Origin: Allacma fusca
Taxonomy: Eukaryota; Arthropoda; Collembola; Symphypleona; Sminthuridae
Reading direction: 5' to 3'
NCBI GenBank assembly: GCA_947179485.1
Contig: OX359249.1
Coordinates: 47,939,415-48,003,414, forward strand
Length of the DNA: 64,000 bases
This document shows, in pieces, positions 11,317 to 21,871 of this stretch. The position numbers and the translations under genes are program-made. The stretch's first letter is position 1. Each line of letters starts with the position of its first letter. A model generated the notes under the pieces. That model did no database searches and was not told the origin of the DNA. It was given only the letters and a program-made list of their open reading frames with translations.

Positions 11317-12299
11317 AGCATGCAGTTAAGCATGCAGTTAAGCATGCAGTTAAGCATGCAGTTAAGCATGCAGTTAATTTTGCAGTTAAGCATGCAGTTA
11401 AGCATGCAGTTAAGTTTTCTGTTAAGCATGCAGTTAAGCATGCAGTTAAGCATGCAGTTAAGCATGCAGTTAAGTTTGCAGTTAAGCATGCAGTTAAGCA
11501 TGCAGTTATGCTTGCAGTTATGCTTGCAGTTAAGCATGCAGTTAAGCATGCAGTTAAGTTTGCAGTTAAGCAAGTAGTTAAGCATGCAGTTAAGCATGCG
11601 GTTAAGCATGCAGTTAAGCATGCGGTTAAGCTCGCAGTTAAGCTTGCAGTTAAGCATGCAGTTAAGCTTGCAGTTAAGCTTGCAGTTAAGCATGCAGTTT
11701 AGCATGCAGTTAAGCATGCAGTTAAGCTTGCAGTTAAGCATGCAGTTAAGCATGCAGTTAAGCATGCAGTTAAGCATGCAGTTAAGCATGCAGTTAAGCA
11801 TGCAGTTAAGCATGGAGTTAAGCATGCAGTTAGGCATACAATTAGGCATACAGTTAGCATACAGTTAAGCATGCAGTTAAGCATGCAGTTAAGCATGCAG
11901 TTAAGCATGCAGTTAAGCATGCAGTTAAGCTTGCAGTTAAGCATGCAGTTAAGCATGCAGTTAAGCATGCAGTTAAGCATGCACTTAAGCATGCAGTTAA
12001 GCATGCAGTTAAGCATGCAGTTAAGCATGCAGTTAAGCAAGTAGTTAAGCATGCAGTCAAACATGCGGTTAAGCATGCAGTAAAGCATGCGGTTAAGCTC
12101 GCAGTTAAGCTTGCAGTTAAGCATGCAGTTAAGCTTGCAGTTAAGCATGCAGTTAAGCATGCAGTTTAGCATGCAGTTAAGCATGCAGTTAAGCTTGCAA
12201 TTAAGCATGTAGTTAAGCATGCAGTTAAGCATGCAGTTAAGCATGCAGTTAAGCATGCAGTTAAGCATGCAGTTAGGCATGCAGTTAAGCATGCAGTTA
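11317..12299 (+). repeat. Segmental copy of the 4-kb region, offset 7,355 bp
   Basis: The variant order of 11,360-12,300 follows that of 4,005-4,945 at an offset of 7,355 bp (613 monomers minus one base). It includes GTTAATTTTGCA, GTTAAGTTTTCT, the double GTTATGCTTGCA, AAGCAAGTA, two GCGG monomers, GCTCGCA and the 11-bp monomer. One difference is a GTTAAGCATGGA-GTTAAGCATGCA pair at about 11,810-11,830 where the 4-kb copy has GTTAAGCATGGA-GTTAGGCATGCA. Homology continues into the following HOR as far as about 13.0 kb. Confidence 0.8.
11853..11863 (+). other. Phase-shift site 3: 11-bp monomer GTTAGCATACA
   Basis: Third copy of the deletion at 2,135 and 4,498, in the same ATTAGGCATACA context, 7,355 bp after site 2. 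It supports common descent of these three blocks. Confidence 0.95.
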
Positions 12300-15200
12300 A
12301 GCATGCAGTTAGGCATGCAGTTAGGCATGCAGTTAAGCATGCAGTTAAGCTTGCAGTTAAGCTTGCAGTTAAGCATGCAGTTAAGCTTGCAGTTGAGCTT
12401 GCAGTTGAGCATGCAGTTAAGCTTGCAGTTAAGCTTGCAGTTGAGCATGCAGTTAAGCATGCAGTTAAGTTTGCAGTTAAGCAAGTAGTTAAGCATGCAG
12501 TCAAGCATGCGGTTAAGCATGCAGTAAAGCATGCGGTTAAGCTCGCAGTTAAGCTTGCAGTTAAGCATGCAGTTAAGCTTGCAGTTAAGCATGCAGTTAA
12601 GCATGCAGTTTAGCATGCAGTTAAGCATGCAGTTAAGCTTGCAATTAAGCATGTAGTTAAGCATGCAGTTAAGCATGCAGTTAAGCATGCAGTTAAGCAT
12701 GCAGTTAAGCATGCAGTTAAGCATGCAGTTAAGCATGCAGTTAAGCATGCAGTTAAGCATGCAATTAAGCATGCAGTTAAGCATGCAGTTAAGCATGCAG
12801 TTAAGCATGCAGTTAGGCATGCAGTTAGGCATGCAGTTAAGCATGCAGTTAAGCTTGCAGTTAAGCTTGCAGTGAAGCATGCAGTTAAGCATGCAGTTAA
12901 GCTTGCAGTTGAGCTTGCAGTTGAGCATGCAGTTAAGCTTGCAGTTAAGCATGCAGTTAAGCATGCAGTTAAGCATGCACTTAAGCATGCAGTTAAGCAT
13001 GCAGTTAAGCATGCAGTTAAGCATGCAGTTAAGCATGCAGTTAAGCATGCAGTTAAGCATGCAGTTAATTTTGCAGTTAAGCATGCAGTTAAGCATGCAG
13101 TTAAGTTTTCTGTTAAGCATGCAGTTAAGTTTTCTGTTAAGCATGCAGTTAAGCATGCAGTTAAGCATGCAGTTAAGCATGCAGTTAAGTTTGCAGTTAA
13201 GCATGCAGTTAAGCATGCAGTTATGCTTGCAGTTATGCTTGCAGTTAAGCATGCAGTTAAGCATGCAGTTAAGTTTGCAGTTAAGCAAGTAGTTAAGCAT
13301 GCAGTTAAGCATGCGGTTAAGCATGCAGTTAAGCATGCGGTTAAGCTCGCAGTTAAGCTTGCAGTTAAGCATGCAGTTAAGCTTGCAGTTAAGCTTGCAG
13401 TTAAGCATGCAGTTTAGCATGCAGTTAAGCATGCAGTTAAGCTTGCAGTTAAGCATGCAGTTAAGCATGCAGTTAAGCATGCAGTTAAGCATGCAGTTAA
13501 GCATGCAGTTAAGCATGCAGTTAAGCATGGAGTTAAGCATGCAGTTAGGCATACAATTAGGCATACAGTTAGGCATACAGTTAAGCATGCAGTTAAGCAT
13601 GCAGTTAAGCATGCAGTTAAGCATGCAGTTAAGCATGCAGTTAAGCTTGCAGTTAAGCATGCAGTTAAGCATGCAGTTAAGCATGCAGTTAAGCATGCAC
13701 TTAAGCATGCAGTTAAGCATGCAGTTAAGCATGCAGTTAAGCATGCAGTTAAGCAAGTAGTTAAGCATGCAGTCAAACATGCGGTTAAGCATGCAGTAAA
13801 GCATGCGGTTAAGCTCGCAGTTAAGCTTGCAGTTAAGCATGCAGTTAAGCTTGCAGTTAAGCATGCAGTTAAGCATGCAGTTTAGCATGCAGTTAAGCAT
13901 GCAGTTAAGCTTGCAATTAAGCATGTAGTTAAGCATGCAGTTAAGCATGCAGTTAAGCATGCAGTTAAGCATGCAGTTAAGCATGCAGTTAAGCATGCAG
14001 TTAGGCATGCAGTTAAGCATGCAGTTAAGCATGCAGTTAGGCATGCAGTTAGGCATGCAGTTAAGCATGCAGTTAAGCTTGCAGTTAAGCTTGCAGTTAA
14101 GCTTGCAGTTAAGCATGCAGTTAAGCTTGCAGTTGAGCTTGCAGTTGAGCATGCAGTTAAGCTTGCAGTTAAGCTTGCAGTTGAGCATGCAGTTAAGCAT
14201 GCAGTTAAGTTTGCAGTTAAGCAAGTAGTTAAGCATGCAGTCAAGCATGCGGTTAAGCATGCAGTAAAGCATGCGGTTAAGCTCGCAGTTAAGCTTGCAG
14301 TTAAGCATGCAGTTAAGCTTGCAGTTAAGCATGCAGTTAAGCATGCAGTTTAGCATGCAGTTCAGCATGCAGTTAAGCTTGCAATTAAGCATGTAGTTAA
14401 GCATGCAGTTAAGCATGCAGTTAAGCATGCAGTTAAGCATGCAGTTAAGCATGCAGTTAAGCATACAGTTAAGCATGCAGTTAAGCATGCAGTTAAGCAT
14501 GCAGTTAAGCATGCAGTTAAGCATGCAGTTAGGCAAGCAGTTAGGCATGCAGTTAAGCATGCAGTTAAGCTTGCAGTTAAGCTTGCAGTTAAGCATGCAG
14601 TTAAGCATGCAGTTAAGCTTGCAGTTGAGCTTGCAGTTGAGCATGCAGTTAAGCTTGCAGTTAAGCTTGCAGTTGAGCATGCAGTTAAGCATGCAGTTAA
14701 GTATGCAGTTAAGCATGCAGTTAGGCATGCAGTTAAGCATGCAGTTAAGCATGCAGTTAAGCATGCAGTTAAGCATGCAGTTAAGCATGCAGTTAAGCAT
14801 GCAGTTAAGTTTGCAGTTAAGCATGCAGTTAAGCTTGCAGTTAGGCATGCAGTTAAGCATGCAGTTAAGCATGCAGTTAAGATTGCAGTTAAGCATGTAG
14901 TTAAACATGCAGTTAAGCTTGCAGTTGAGCATGCAGTTAAGCATGCACTTAAGCATGCAGTTAAGCATGCAGTTAAGCATGCAGTTAAGCATGCAGTTAA
15001 GCATGCAGTTAAGATTGCAGTTAAGCATGCAGTTAAGCATGCAGTTATGCTTGCAGTTAAGCTTGCAGTTAAGCATGCAGTTAAGCATGCAGTTAAATTT
15101 GCAGTTAAGCAAGTAGTTAAGCATGCAGTTAAGCATGCGGTTAAGCATGCAGTTAAACATGCAGTTAAGCTCGCAGTTAAGCTCGCAGTTAAGCTTGCAA

Positions 15201-15490
15201 TTAAGCATGCAGTTAAGTTTGCAGTTAAGCATGCAGTTAAGCAAGCATTTAAGCATGCAGTTAAGCATGCAGTTAAGCTTGTAGTTAAGCTTGTAGTTAA
15301 GCTTGTATTTAAGCTTGTAGTTAAGCTTGTAGTTAAGCTTGTACTTAAGCTTGTAGTTAAGCTCTTAGTTGAGCTTGTAGTTAAGCTTGTAGTTAAGCTT
15401 GTAGTTAAGCTTGTACTTAAGCATGCAGTTAAGTATGCAGTTAAGCATGCAGTTAGGCATGCAGTTAGGCATGCAGTTAAGCATGCAGTT
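12300..15490 (+). repeat. HOR C, copy 1 (about 3.2 kb)
   Basis: Tandem partner of 15,491-18,682. The offset steps from about 3,264 through 3,252 and 3,204 to 3,180-3,192 bp along the unit, so small multiples of 12 bp were gained or lost after duplication. Ordered markers are a GTTGAG cluster, GTCAAGCATGCG, a long consensus run, two GTTAAGTTTTCT monomers one monomer apart (about 13,101-13,140), the double GTTATGCTTGCA, AAGCAAGTA, GTTAGGCATACA monomers, a second GTTGAG cluster, GTTAGGCAAGCA (about 14,530), GTTAAGATTGCA, GTTAAATTTGCA, GCTCGCA twice, GCAAGCATTTAAG and a GCTTGTA block. A GTTCAGCATGCA at 14,361 is private to this copy. Confidence 0.8.
15272..15420 (+). repeat. GCTTGTA variant block, full length
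   Basis: About 12 monomers in which GCATGCA is replaced by GCTTGTA, with internal variants GTATTTAAG, GTACTTAAG and GCTCTTAGTTGAG. It is the most diverged local family in the window. The same block in the same order recurs at 18,464-18,612, 19,628-19,776 and 22,256-22,404. Confidence 0.9.
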
Positions 15491-18400
15491 AAGCATGCAG
15501 TTAAGCATGCAGTTAAGCATGCAGTTAAGCATGCAGTTAAGCATGCAGTTAAGCATGCAGTTAAGCATGCAGTTAGGCATGCAGTTAGGCATGCAGTTAA
15601 GCATGCAGTTAAGCTTGCAGTTAAGCTTGCAGTTAAGCATGCAGTTAAGCTTGCAGTTGAGCTTGCAGTTGAGCATGCAGTTAAGCTTGCAGTTAAGCTT
15701 GCAGTTGAGCATGCAGTTAAGCATGCAGTTAAGTTTGCAGTTAAGCAAGTAGTTAAGCATGCAGTCAAGCATGCGGTTAAGCATGCAGTAAAGCATGCGG
15801 TTAAGCTCGCAGTTAAGCTTGCAGTTAAGCATGCAGTTAAGCTTGCAGTTAAGCATGCAGTTAAGCATGCAGTTTAGCATGCAGTTAAGCATGCAGTTAA
15901 GCTTGCAATTAAGCATGTAGTTAAGCATGCAGTTAAGCATGCAGTTAAGCATGCAGTTAAGCATGCAGTTAAGCATGCAGTTAAGCATGCAGTTAAGCAT
16001 GCAGTTAAGCATGCAGTTAAGCATGCAGTTAAGCATGCAGTTAAGCATGCAGTTAAGCATGCAGTTAGGCATGCAGTTAGGCATGCAGTTAAGCATGCAG
16101 TTAAGCTTGCAGTTAAGCTTGCAGTTAACCATGCAGTTAAGCATGCAGTTAAGCTTGCAGTTGAGCTTGCAGTTGAGCATGCAGTTAAGCTTGCAGTTAA
16201 GCATGCAGTTAAGCATGCAGTTAAGCATGCACTTAAGCATGCAGTTAAGCATGCAGTTAAGCATGCAGTTAAGCATGCAGTTAAGCATGCAGTTAAGCAT
16301 GCAGTTAAGCATGCAGTTAATTTTGCAGTTAAGCATGCAGTTAAGCATGCAGTTAAGTTTTCTGTTAAGCATGCAGTTAAGTTTTCTGTTAAGCATGCAG
16401 TTAAGCATGCAGTTAAGCATGCAGTTAAGCATGCAGTTAAGTTTGCAGTTAAGCATGCAGTTAAGCATGCAGTTATGCTTGCAGTTATGCTTGCAGTTAA
16501 GCATGCAGTTAAGCATGCAGTTAAGTTTGCAGTTAAGCAAGTAGTTAAGCATGCAGTTAAGCATGCGGTTAAGCATGCAGTTAAGCATGCGGTTAAGCTC
16601 GCAGTTAAGCTTGCAGTTAAGCATGCAGTTAAGCTTGCAGTTAAGCTTGCAGTTAAGCATGCAGTTAAGCATGCAGTTAAGCATGCAGTTAAGCATGCAG
16701 TTAAGCATGCAGTTAAGCATGCAGTTAAGCATGGAGTTAAGCATGCAGTTAGGCATACAATTAGGCATACAGTTAGGCATACAGTTAAGCATGCAGTTAA
16801 GCATGCAGTTAAGCATGCAGTTAAGCATGCAGTTAAGCATGCAGTTAAGCTTGCAGTTAAGCATGCAGTTAAGCATGCAGTTAAGCATGCAGTTAAGCAT
16901 GCACTTAAGCATGCAGTTAAGCATGCAGTTAAGCATGCAGTTAAGCATGCAGTTAAGCAAGTAGTTAAGCATGCAGTCAAACATGCGGTTAAGCATGCAG
17001 TAAAGCATGCGGTTAAGCTCGCAGTTAAGCTTGCAGTTAAGCATGCAGTTAAGCTTGCAGTTAAGCATGCAGTTAAGCATGCAGTTTAGCATGCAGTTAA
17101 GCATGCAGTTAAGCTTGCAATTAAGCATGTAGTTAAGCATGCAGTTAAGCATGCAGTTAAGCATGCAGTTAAGCATGCAGTTAAGCATGCAGTTAGGCAT
17201 GCAGTTAAGCATGCAGTTAAGCATGCAGTTAGGCATGCAGTTAGGCATGCAGTTAAGCATGCAGTTAAGCTTGCAGTTAAGCTTGCAGTTAAGCATGCAG
17301 TTAAGCTTGCAGTTGAGCTTGCAGTTGAGCATGCAGTTAAGCTTGCAGTTAAGCTTGCAGTTGAGCATGCAGTTAAGCATGCAGTTAAGTTTGCAGTTAA
17401 GCAAGTAGTTAAGCATGCAGTCAAGCATGCGGTTAAGCATGCAGTAAAGCATGCGGTTAAGCTCGCAGTTAAGCTTGCAGTTAAGCATGCAGTTAAGCTT
17501 GCAGTTAAGCATGCAGTTAAGCATGCAGTTTAGCATGCAGTTAAGCATGCAGTTAAGCTTGCAATTAAGCATGTAGTTAAGCATGCAGTTAAGCATGCAG
17601 TTAAGCATGCAGTTAAGCATGCAGTTAAGCATGCAGTTAAGCATGCAGTTAAGCATGCAGTTAAGCATGCAGTTAAGCATGCAGTTAAGCATGCAGTTAA
17701 GCATGCAGTTAAGCATGCAGTTAGGCAAGCAGTTAGGCATGCAGTTAAGCATGCAGTTAAGCTTGCAGTTAAGCTTGCAGTTAAGCATGCAGTTAAGCAT
17801 GCAGTTAAGCTTGCAGTTGAGCTTGCAGTTGAGCATGCAGTTAAGCTTGCAGTTAAGCTTGCAGTTGAGCATGCAGTTAAGCATGCAGTTAAGTATGCAG
17901 TTAAGCATGCAGTTAGGCATGCAGTTAAGCATGCAGTTAAGCATGCAGTTAAGCATGCAGTTAAGCATGCAGTTAAGCATGCAGTTAAGCATGCAGTTAA
18001 GTTTGCAGTTAAGCATGCAGTTAAGCTTGCAGTTAGGCATGCAGTTAAGCATGCAGTTAAGCATGCAGTTAAGATTGCAGTTAAGCATGTAGTTAAACAT
18101 GCAGTTAAGCTTGCAGTTGAGCATGCAGTTAAGCATGCACTTAAGCATGCAGTTAAGCATGCAGTTAAGCATGCAGTTAAGCATGCAGTTAAGCATGCAG
18201 TTAAGATTGCAGTTAAGCATGCAGTTAAGCATGCAGTTATGCTTGCAGTTAAGCTTGCAGTTAAGCATGCAGTTAAGCATGCAGTTAAATTTGCAGTTAA
18301 GCAAGTAGTTAAGCATGCAGTTAAGCATGCGGTTAAGCATGCAGTTAAACATGCAGTTAAGCTCGCAGTTAAGCTCGCAGTTAAGCTTGCAATTAAGCAT

Positions 18401-18682
18401 GCAGTTAAGTTTCCAGTTAAGCATGCAGTTAAGCAAGCATTTAAGCATGCAGTTAAGCATGCAGTTAAGCTTGTAGTTAAGCTTGTAGTTAAGCTTGTAT
18501 TTAAGCTTGTAGTTAAGCTTGTAGTTAAGCTTGTACTTAAGCTTGTAGTTAAGCTCTTAGTTGAGCTTGTAGTTAAGCTTGTAGTTAAGCTTGTAGTTAA
18601 GCTTGTACTTAAGCATGCAGTTAAGTATGCAGTTAAGCATGCAGTTAGGCATGCAGTTAGGCATGCAGTTAAGCATGCAGTT
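15491..18682 (+). repeat. HOR C, copy 2 (about 3.2 kb)
   Basis: Same variant order as copy 1. The doubled GTTAAGTTTTCT motif recurs at about 16,353-16,392, so that two-monomer duplication predates the 3.2-kb duplication. Private differences include GTTAACCATGCA at about 16,127 and GTTTCCAG for GTTTGCAG at about 18,411. The match ends near 18,682, where copy 2 continues with GTTAAGCTTGCA and copy 1 with consensus monomers. Confidence 0.8.
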
Positions 18683-19243
18683 AAGCTTGCAGTTAAGCAT
18701 GCAGTTAAGCATGCAGTTAAGCATGCAGTTAAGCTTGTAGTTAAGCTTGTAGTTAAGCTTGTATTTAAGCTTGCAGTTAAGCATGCAGTTAAGCATGCAG
18801 TTAGGTTTGCAGTTAAGCTTGCAGTTAAGCATGCAGTTTAGCATGCAGTTAAGCTTGCAGTTAAGCATGCAGTTAAGCATGCAGTTAAGCATGCAGTTAA
18901 GCATGCAGTTATGCTTGCAGTTAAGCTTGCAGTTAAGCATGCAGTTAAGCATGCAGTTAAATTTGCAGTTAAGCAAGTAGTTAAGCATGCAGTTAAGCAT
19001 GCGGTTAAGCATGCAGTTAAGCATGCAGTTAAGCTCGCAGTTAAGCTCGCAGTTAAGCTCGCAGTTAAGCATGCAGTTAAGTTTGCAGTTAAGCATGCAG
19101 TTAAGCAAGCATTTAAGCATGCAGTTAAGCATGCAGTTAAGCTTGCAGTTAAGCTTGCAGTTAAGCATGCAGTTTAGCATGCAGTTAAGCATGCAGTTAA
19201 GCTTGCAGTTAAGCATGCAGTTAAGCATGCAGTTAAGCATGCA
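18080..19243 (+). repeat. HOR D, copy 1 (1,164 bp = 97 monomers)
   Basis: Order-matched to 19,244-20,340 at an offset of 1,164 bp, rising to 1,176 near the end because of one extra monomer downstream. It contains GTTAAATTTGCA, AAGCAAGTA, GCGG, GCTCGCA monomers, a full GCTTGTA block and the short GCTTGTA form. It overlaps the tail of HOR C copy 2, which shows nested duplications: the 3.2-kb unit was copied, then its last part was amplified again. Confidence 0.8.
18464..18612 (+). repeat. GCTTGTA variant block, full length
   Basis: Second full copy of the 12-monomer block, 3,192 bp after the first. A short three-monomer form follows at about 18,728-18,765. Confidence 0.9.
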
Positions 19244-20340
19244 GTTAAGCATGTAGTTAAACATGCAGTTAAGCTTGCAGTTGAGCATGCAGTTAAGCAT
19301 GCACTTAAGCATGCAGTTAAGCATGCAGTTAAGCATGCAGTTAAGCATGCAGTTAAGCATGCAGTTAAGATTGCAGTTAAGCATGCAGTTAAGCATGCAG
19401 TTATGCTTGCAGTTAAGCTTGCAGTTAAGCATGCAGTTAAGCATGCAGTTAAATTTGCAGTTAAGCAAGTAGTTAAGCATGCAGTTAAGCATGCGGTTAA
19501 GCATGCAGTTAAACATGCAGTTAAGCTCGCAGTTAAGCTCGCAGTTAAGCTTGCAATTAAGCATGCAGTTAAGTTTGCAGTTAAGCATGCAGTTAAGCAA
19601 GCATTTAAGCATGCAGTTAAGCATGCAGTTAAGCTTGTAGTTAAGCTTGTAGTTAAGCTTGTATTTAAGCTTGTAGTTAAGCTTGTAGTTAAGCTTGTAC
19701 TTAAGCTTGTAGTTAAGCTCTTAGTTGAGCTTGTAGTTAAGCTTGTAGTTAAGCTTGTAGTTAAGCTTGTACTTAAGCATGCAGTTAAGTATGCAGTTAA
19801 GCATGCAGTTAGGCATGCAGTTAGGCATGCAGTTAAGCATGCAGTTAAGCTTGCAGTTAAGCATGCAGTTAAGCATGCAGTTAAGCATGCAGTTAAGCTT
19901 GTAGTTAAGCTTGTAGTTAAGCTTGTATTTAAGCTTGCAGTTAAGCATGCAGTTAAGCATGCAGTTAGGTTTGCAGTTAAGCTTGCAGTTAAGCATGCAG
20001 TTTAGCATGCAGTTAAGCTTGCAGTTAAGCATGCAGTTAAGCATGCAGTTAAGCATGCAGTTAAGCATGCAGTTAAGCATGCAGTTATGCTTGCAGTTAA
20101 GCTTGCAGTTAAGCATGCAGTTAAGCATGCAGTTAAATTTGCAGTTAAGCAAGTAGTTAAGCATGCAGTTAAGCATGCGGTTAAGCATGCAGTTAAGCAT
20201 GCAGTTAAGCTCGCAGTTAAGCTCGCAGTTAAGCTCGCAGTTAAGCATGCAGTTAAGTTTGCAGTTAAGCATGCAGTTAAGCAAGCATTTAAGCATGCAG
20301 TTAAGCATGCAGTTAAGCTTGCAGTTAAGCTTGCAGTTAA
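19244..20340 (+). repeat. HOR D, copy 2 (about 1.1 kb)
   Basis: Second copy of the 1,164-bp unit. It loses the match near 20,340, where GTTAAGCTTGCA-GTTAAACTTGCA replaces GTTTAGCATGCA. The same DNA forms the first part of HOR E copy 1. Confidence 0.8.
19628..19776 (+). repeat. GCTTGTA variant block, full length
   Basis: Third full copy, 1,164 bp after the second. Its short three-monomer companion lies at about 19,892-19,929. Confidence 0.9.
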
Positions 20341-21871
20341 GCATGCAGTTAAGCTTGCAGTTAAACTTGCAGTTGAGCATGCAGTTAAGCATGCAGTTAA
20401 GTATGCAGTTAAGCATGCAGTTAGGCATGCAGTTAGGCATGCAGTTAAGCATGCAGTTAAGCTTGCAGTTAAGATTGCAGTTAAGCATGTAGTTAAACAT
20501 GCAGTTAAGCATGCAGTTAAGCATGCAGTTAAGCATGCAGTTAAGCATGCAGTTAAGCATGCAGTTAAGCATGCAGTTTTGCTCGCAGTTAAGCATGCAA
20601 TTTAGCATGCAGTTAAGCATGCAGTTAAGTTTGCAGTTAAGCTTGCAGTTAAGCATGCAGTTAAGCTTGCAGTTAAGCTTGCAGTTAAGCATGCAGTTAA
20701 GCATGCAGTTATGCTTGCAGTTAAGCTTGCAGTTAAGCATGCAGTTAAGCATGCAGTTAAATTTGCAGTTAAGCAAGTAGTTAAGCATGCAGTTAAGCAT
20801 GCGGTTAAGCATGCAGTTAAGCATGCAGTTAAGCTCGCAGTTAAGCTCGCAGTTAAGCTTGCAATTAAGCATGCAGTTAAGTTTGCAGTTAAGCATGCAG
20901 TTAAGCTCGCAGTTAAGCTTGCAGTTAAGCATGCAGTTAAGTTTGCAGTTAAGCATGCAGTTAAGCATACATTTAAGCATGCAGTTAAGCATGCAGTTAA
21001 GCATGCAGTTAAGCTTGCAGTTAAGCATGCAGTTAAGCTTGCAGTTAGGCATGCAGTTAAGCATGCAGTTAAGCATGCAGTTAAGATTGCAGTTAAGCAT
21101 GTAGTTAAACATGCAGTTAAGCTTGCAGTTGAGCATGCAGTTAAGCATGCACTTAAGCATGAAGTTAAGCATGCAGTTAAGCATGCAGTTAGGTTTGCAG
21201 TTAAGCATGCAGTTAAGCATGCAGTTAGACATGCATTTAAGCATGCAGTTAAGCATGCAGTTAAGCATGCAGTTAAGCATGCAGTTAAGCATGCAGTTAA
21301 GCATGTAGTTATGCTTGCAGTTAAGCTTGCAGTTAAGCATGCAGTTAAGCATGCAGTTAAATTTGCAGTTAAGCAAGTAGTTAAGCATGCAGTTAAGCAT
21401 GCGGTTAAGCATGCAGTTAAGCATGCAGTTAAGCTCGCAGTTAAGCTCGCAGTTAAGCTTGCAGTTAAGCCTGCAGTTAAGTTTGCAGTTAAGCATGCAG
21501 TTAAGCAAGCATTTAAGCATGCAGTTAAGCATGCAGTTAAGCTTGCAGTTAAGCTTGCAGTTAAGCATGCAGTTAAGCTTGCAGTTAAGCTTGCAGTTGA
21601 GCATGCAGTTAAGCATGCAGTTAAGTATGCAGTTAAGCATGCAGTTAGGCATGCAGTTAGGCATGCAGTTAAGCATGCAGTTAAGCTTGCAGTTAAGCAT
21701 GCAGTTAAGCATGCAGTTAAGCATGCAGTTAAGCATGCAGTTAAGCATGCAGTTATGCTTGCAGTTATGCTTGCAGTTAAGCTTGCAGTTAAGCATGCAG
21801 TTAAGCATGCAGTTAGGTTTGCAGTTAAGCTTGCAGTTAAGCATGCAGTTAAGCATGCAGTTAAGATTGCA

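Larger units (their letters stand above)
19244..21845 (+). repeat. HOR E, copy 1 (about 2.6 kb)
   Basis: Tandem partner of 21,872-24,455 at an offset of 2,628 bp (219 monomers), briefly 2,640 around 20.7-21.0 kb. Ordered markers are a GCTTGTA block, GTTAGGTTTGCA, three successive GCTCGCA monomers, GCAAGCATTTAAG, GTTTTGCTCGCA (about 20,577), GCAATTTAGC, GCATACATTTAAG (about 20,967), GCATGAAGTTAAG (about 21,158), GTTAGACATGCA (about 21,225) and GCCTGCA (about 21,470). Near 21,750 copy 1 has two GTTATGCTTGCA monomers where copy 2 has one. Confidence 0.8.

Noticed and set aside
4344-11849. Minus-strand open frame of about 2,500 codons with a Cys-Met-Leu-Asn repeat, and similar frames elsewhere
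   Set aside because: The monomer length is a multiple of 3 and this frame of the consensus has no stop, so open length is expected. There is no start context, no non-repetitive domain, no signal peptide, no codon-position bias in substitutions, and overlapping open frames lie on both strands.
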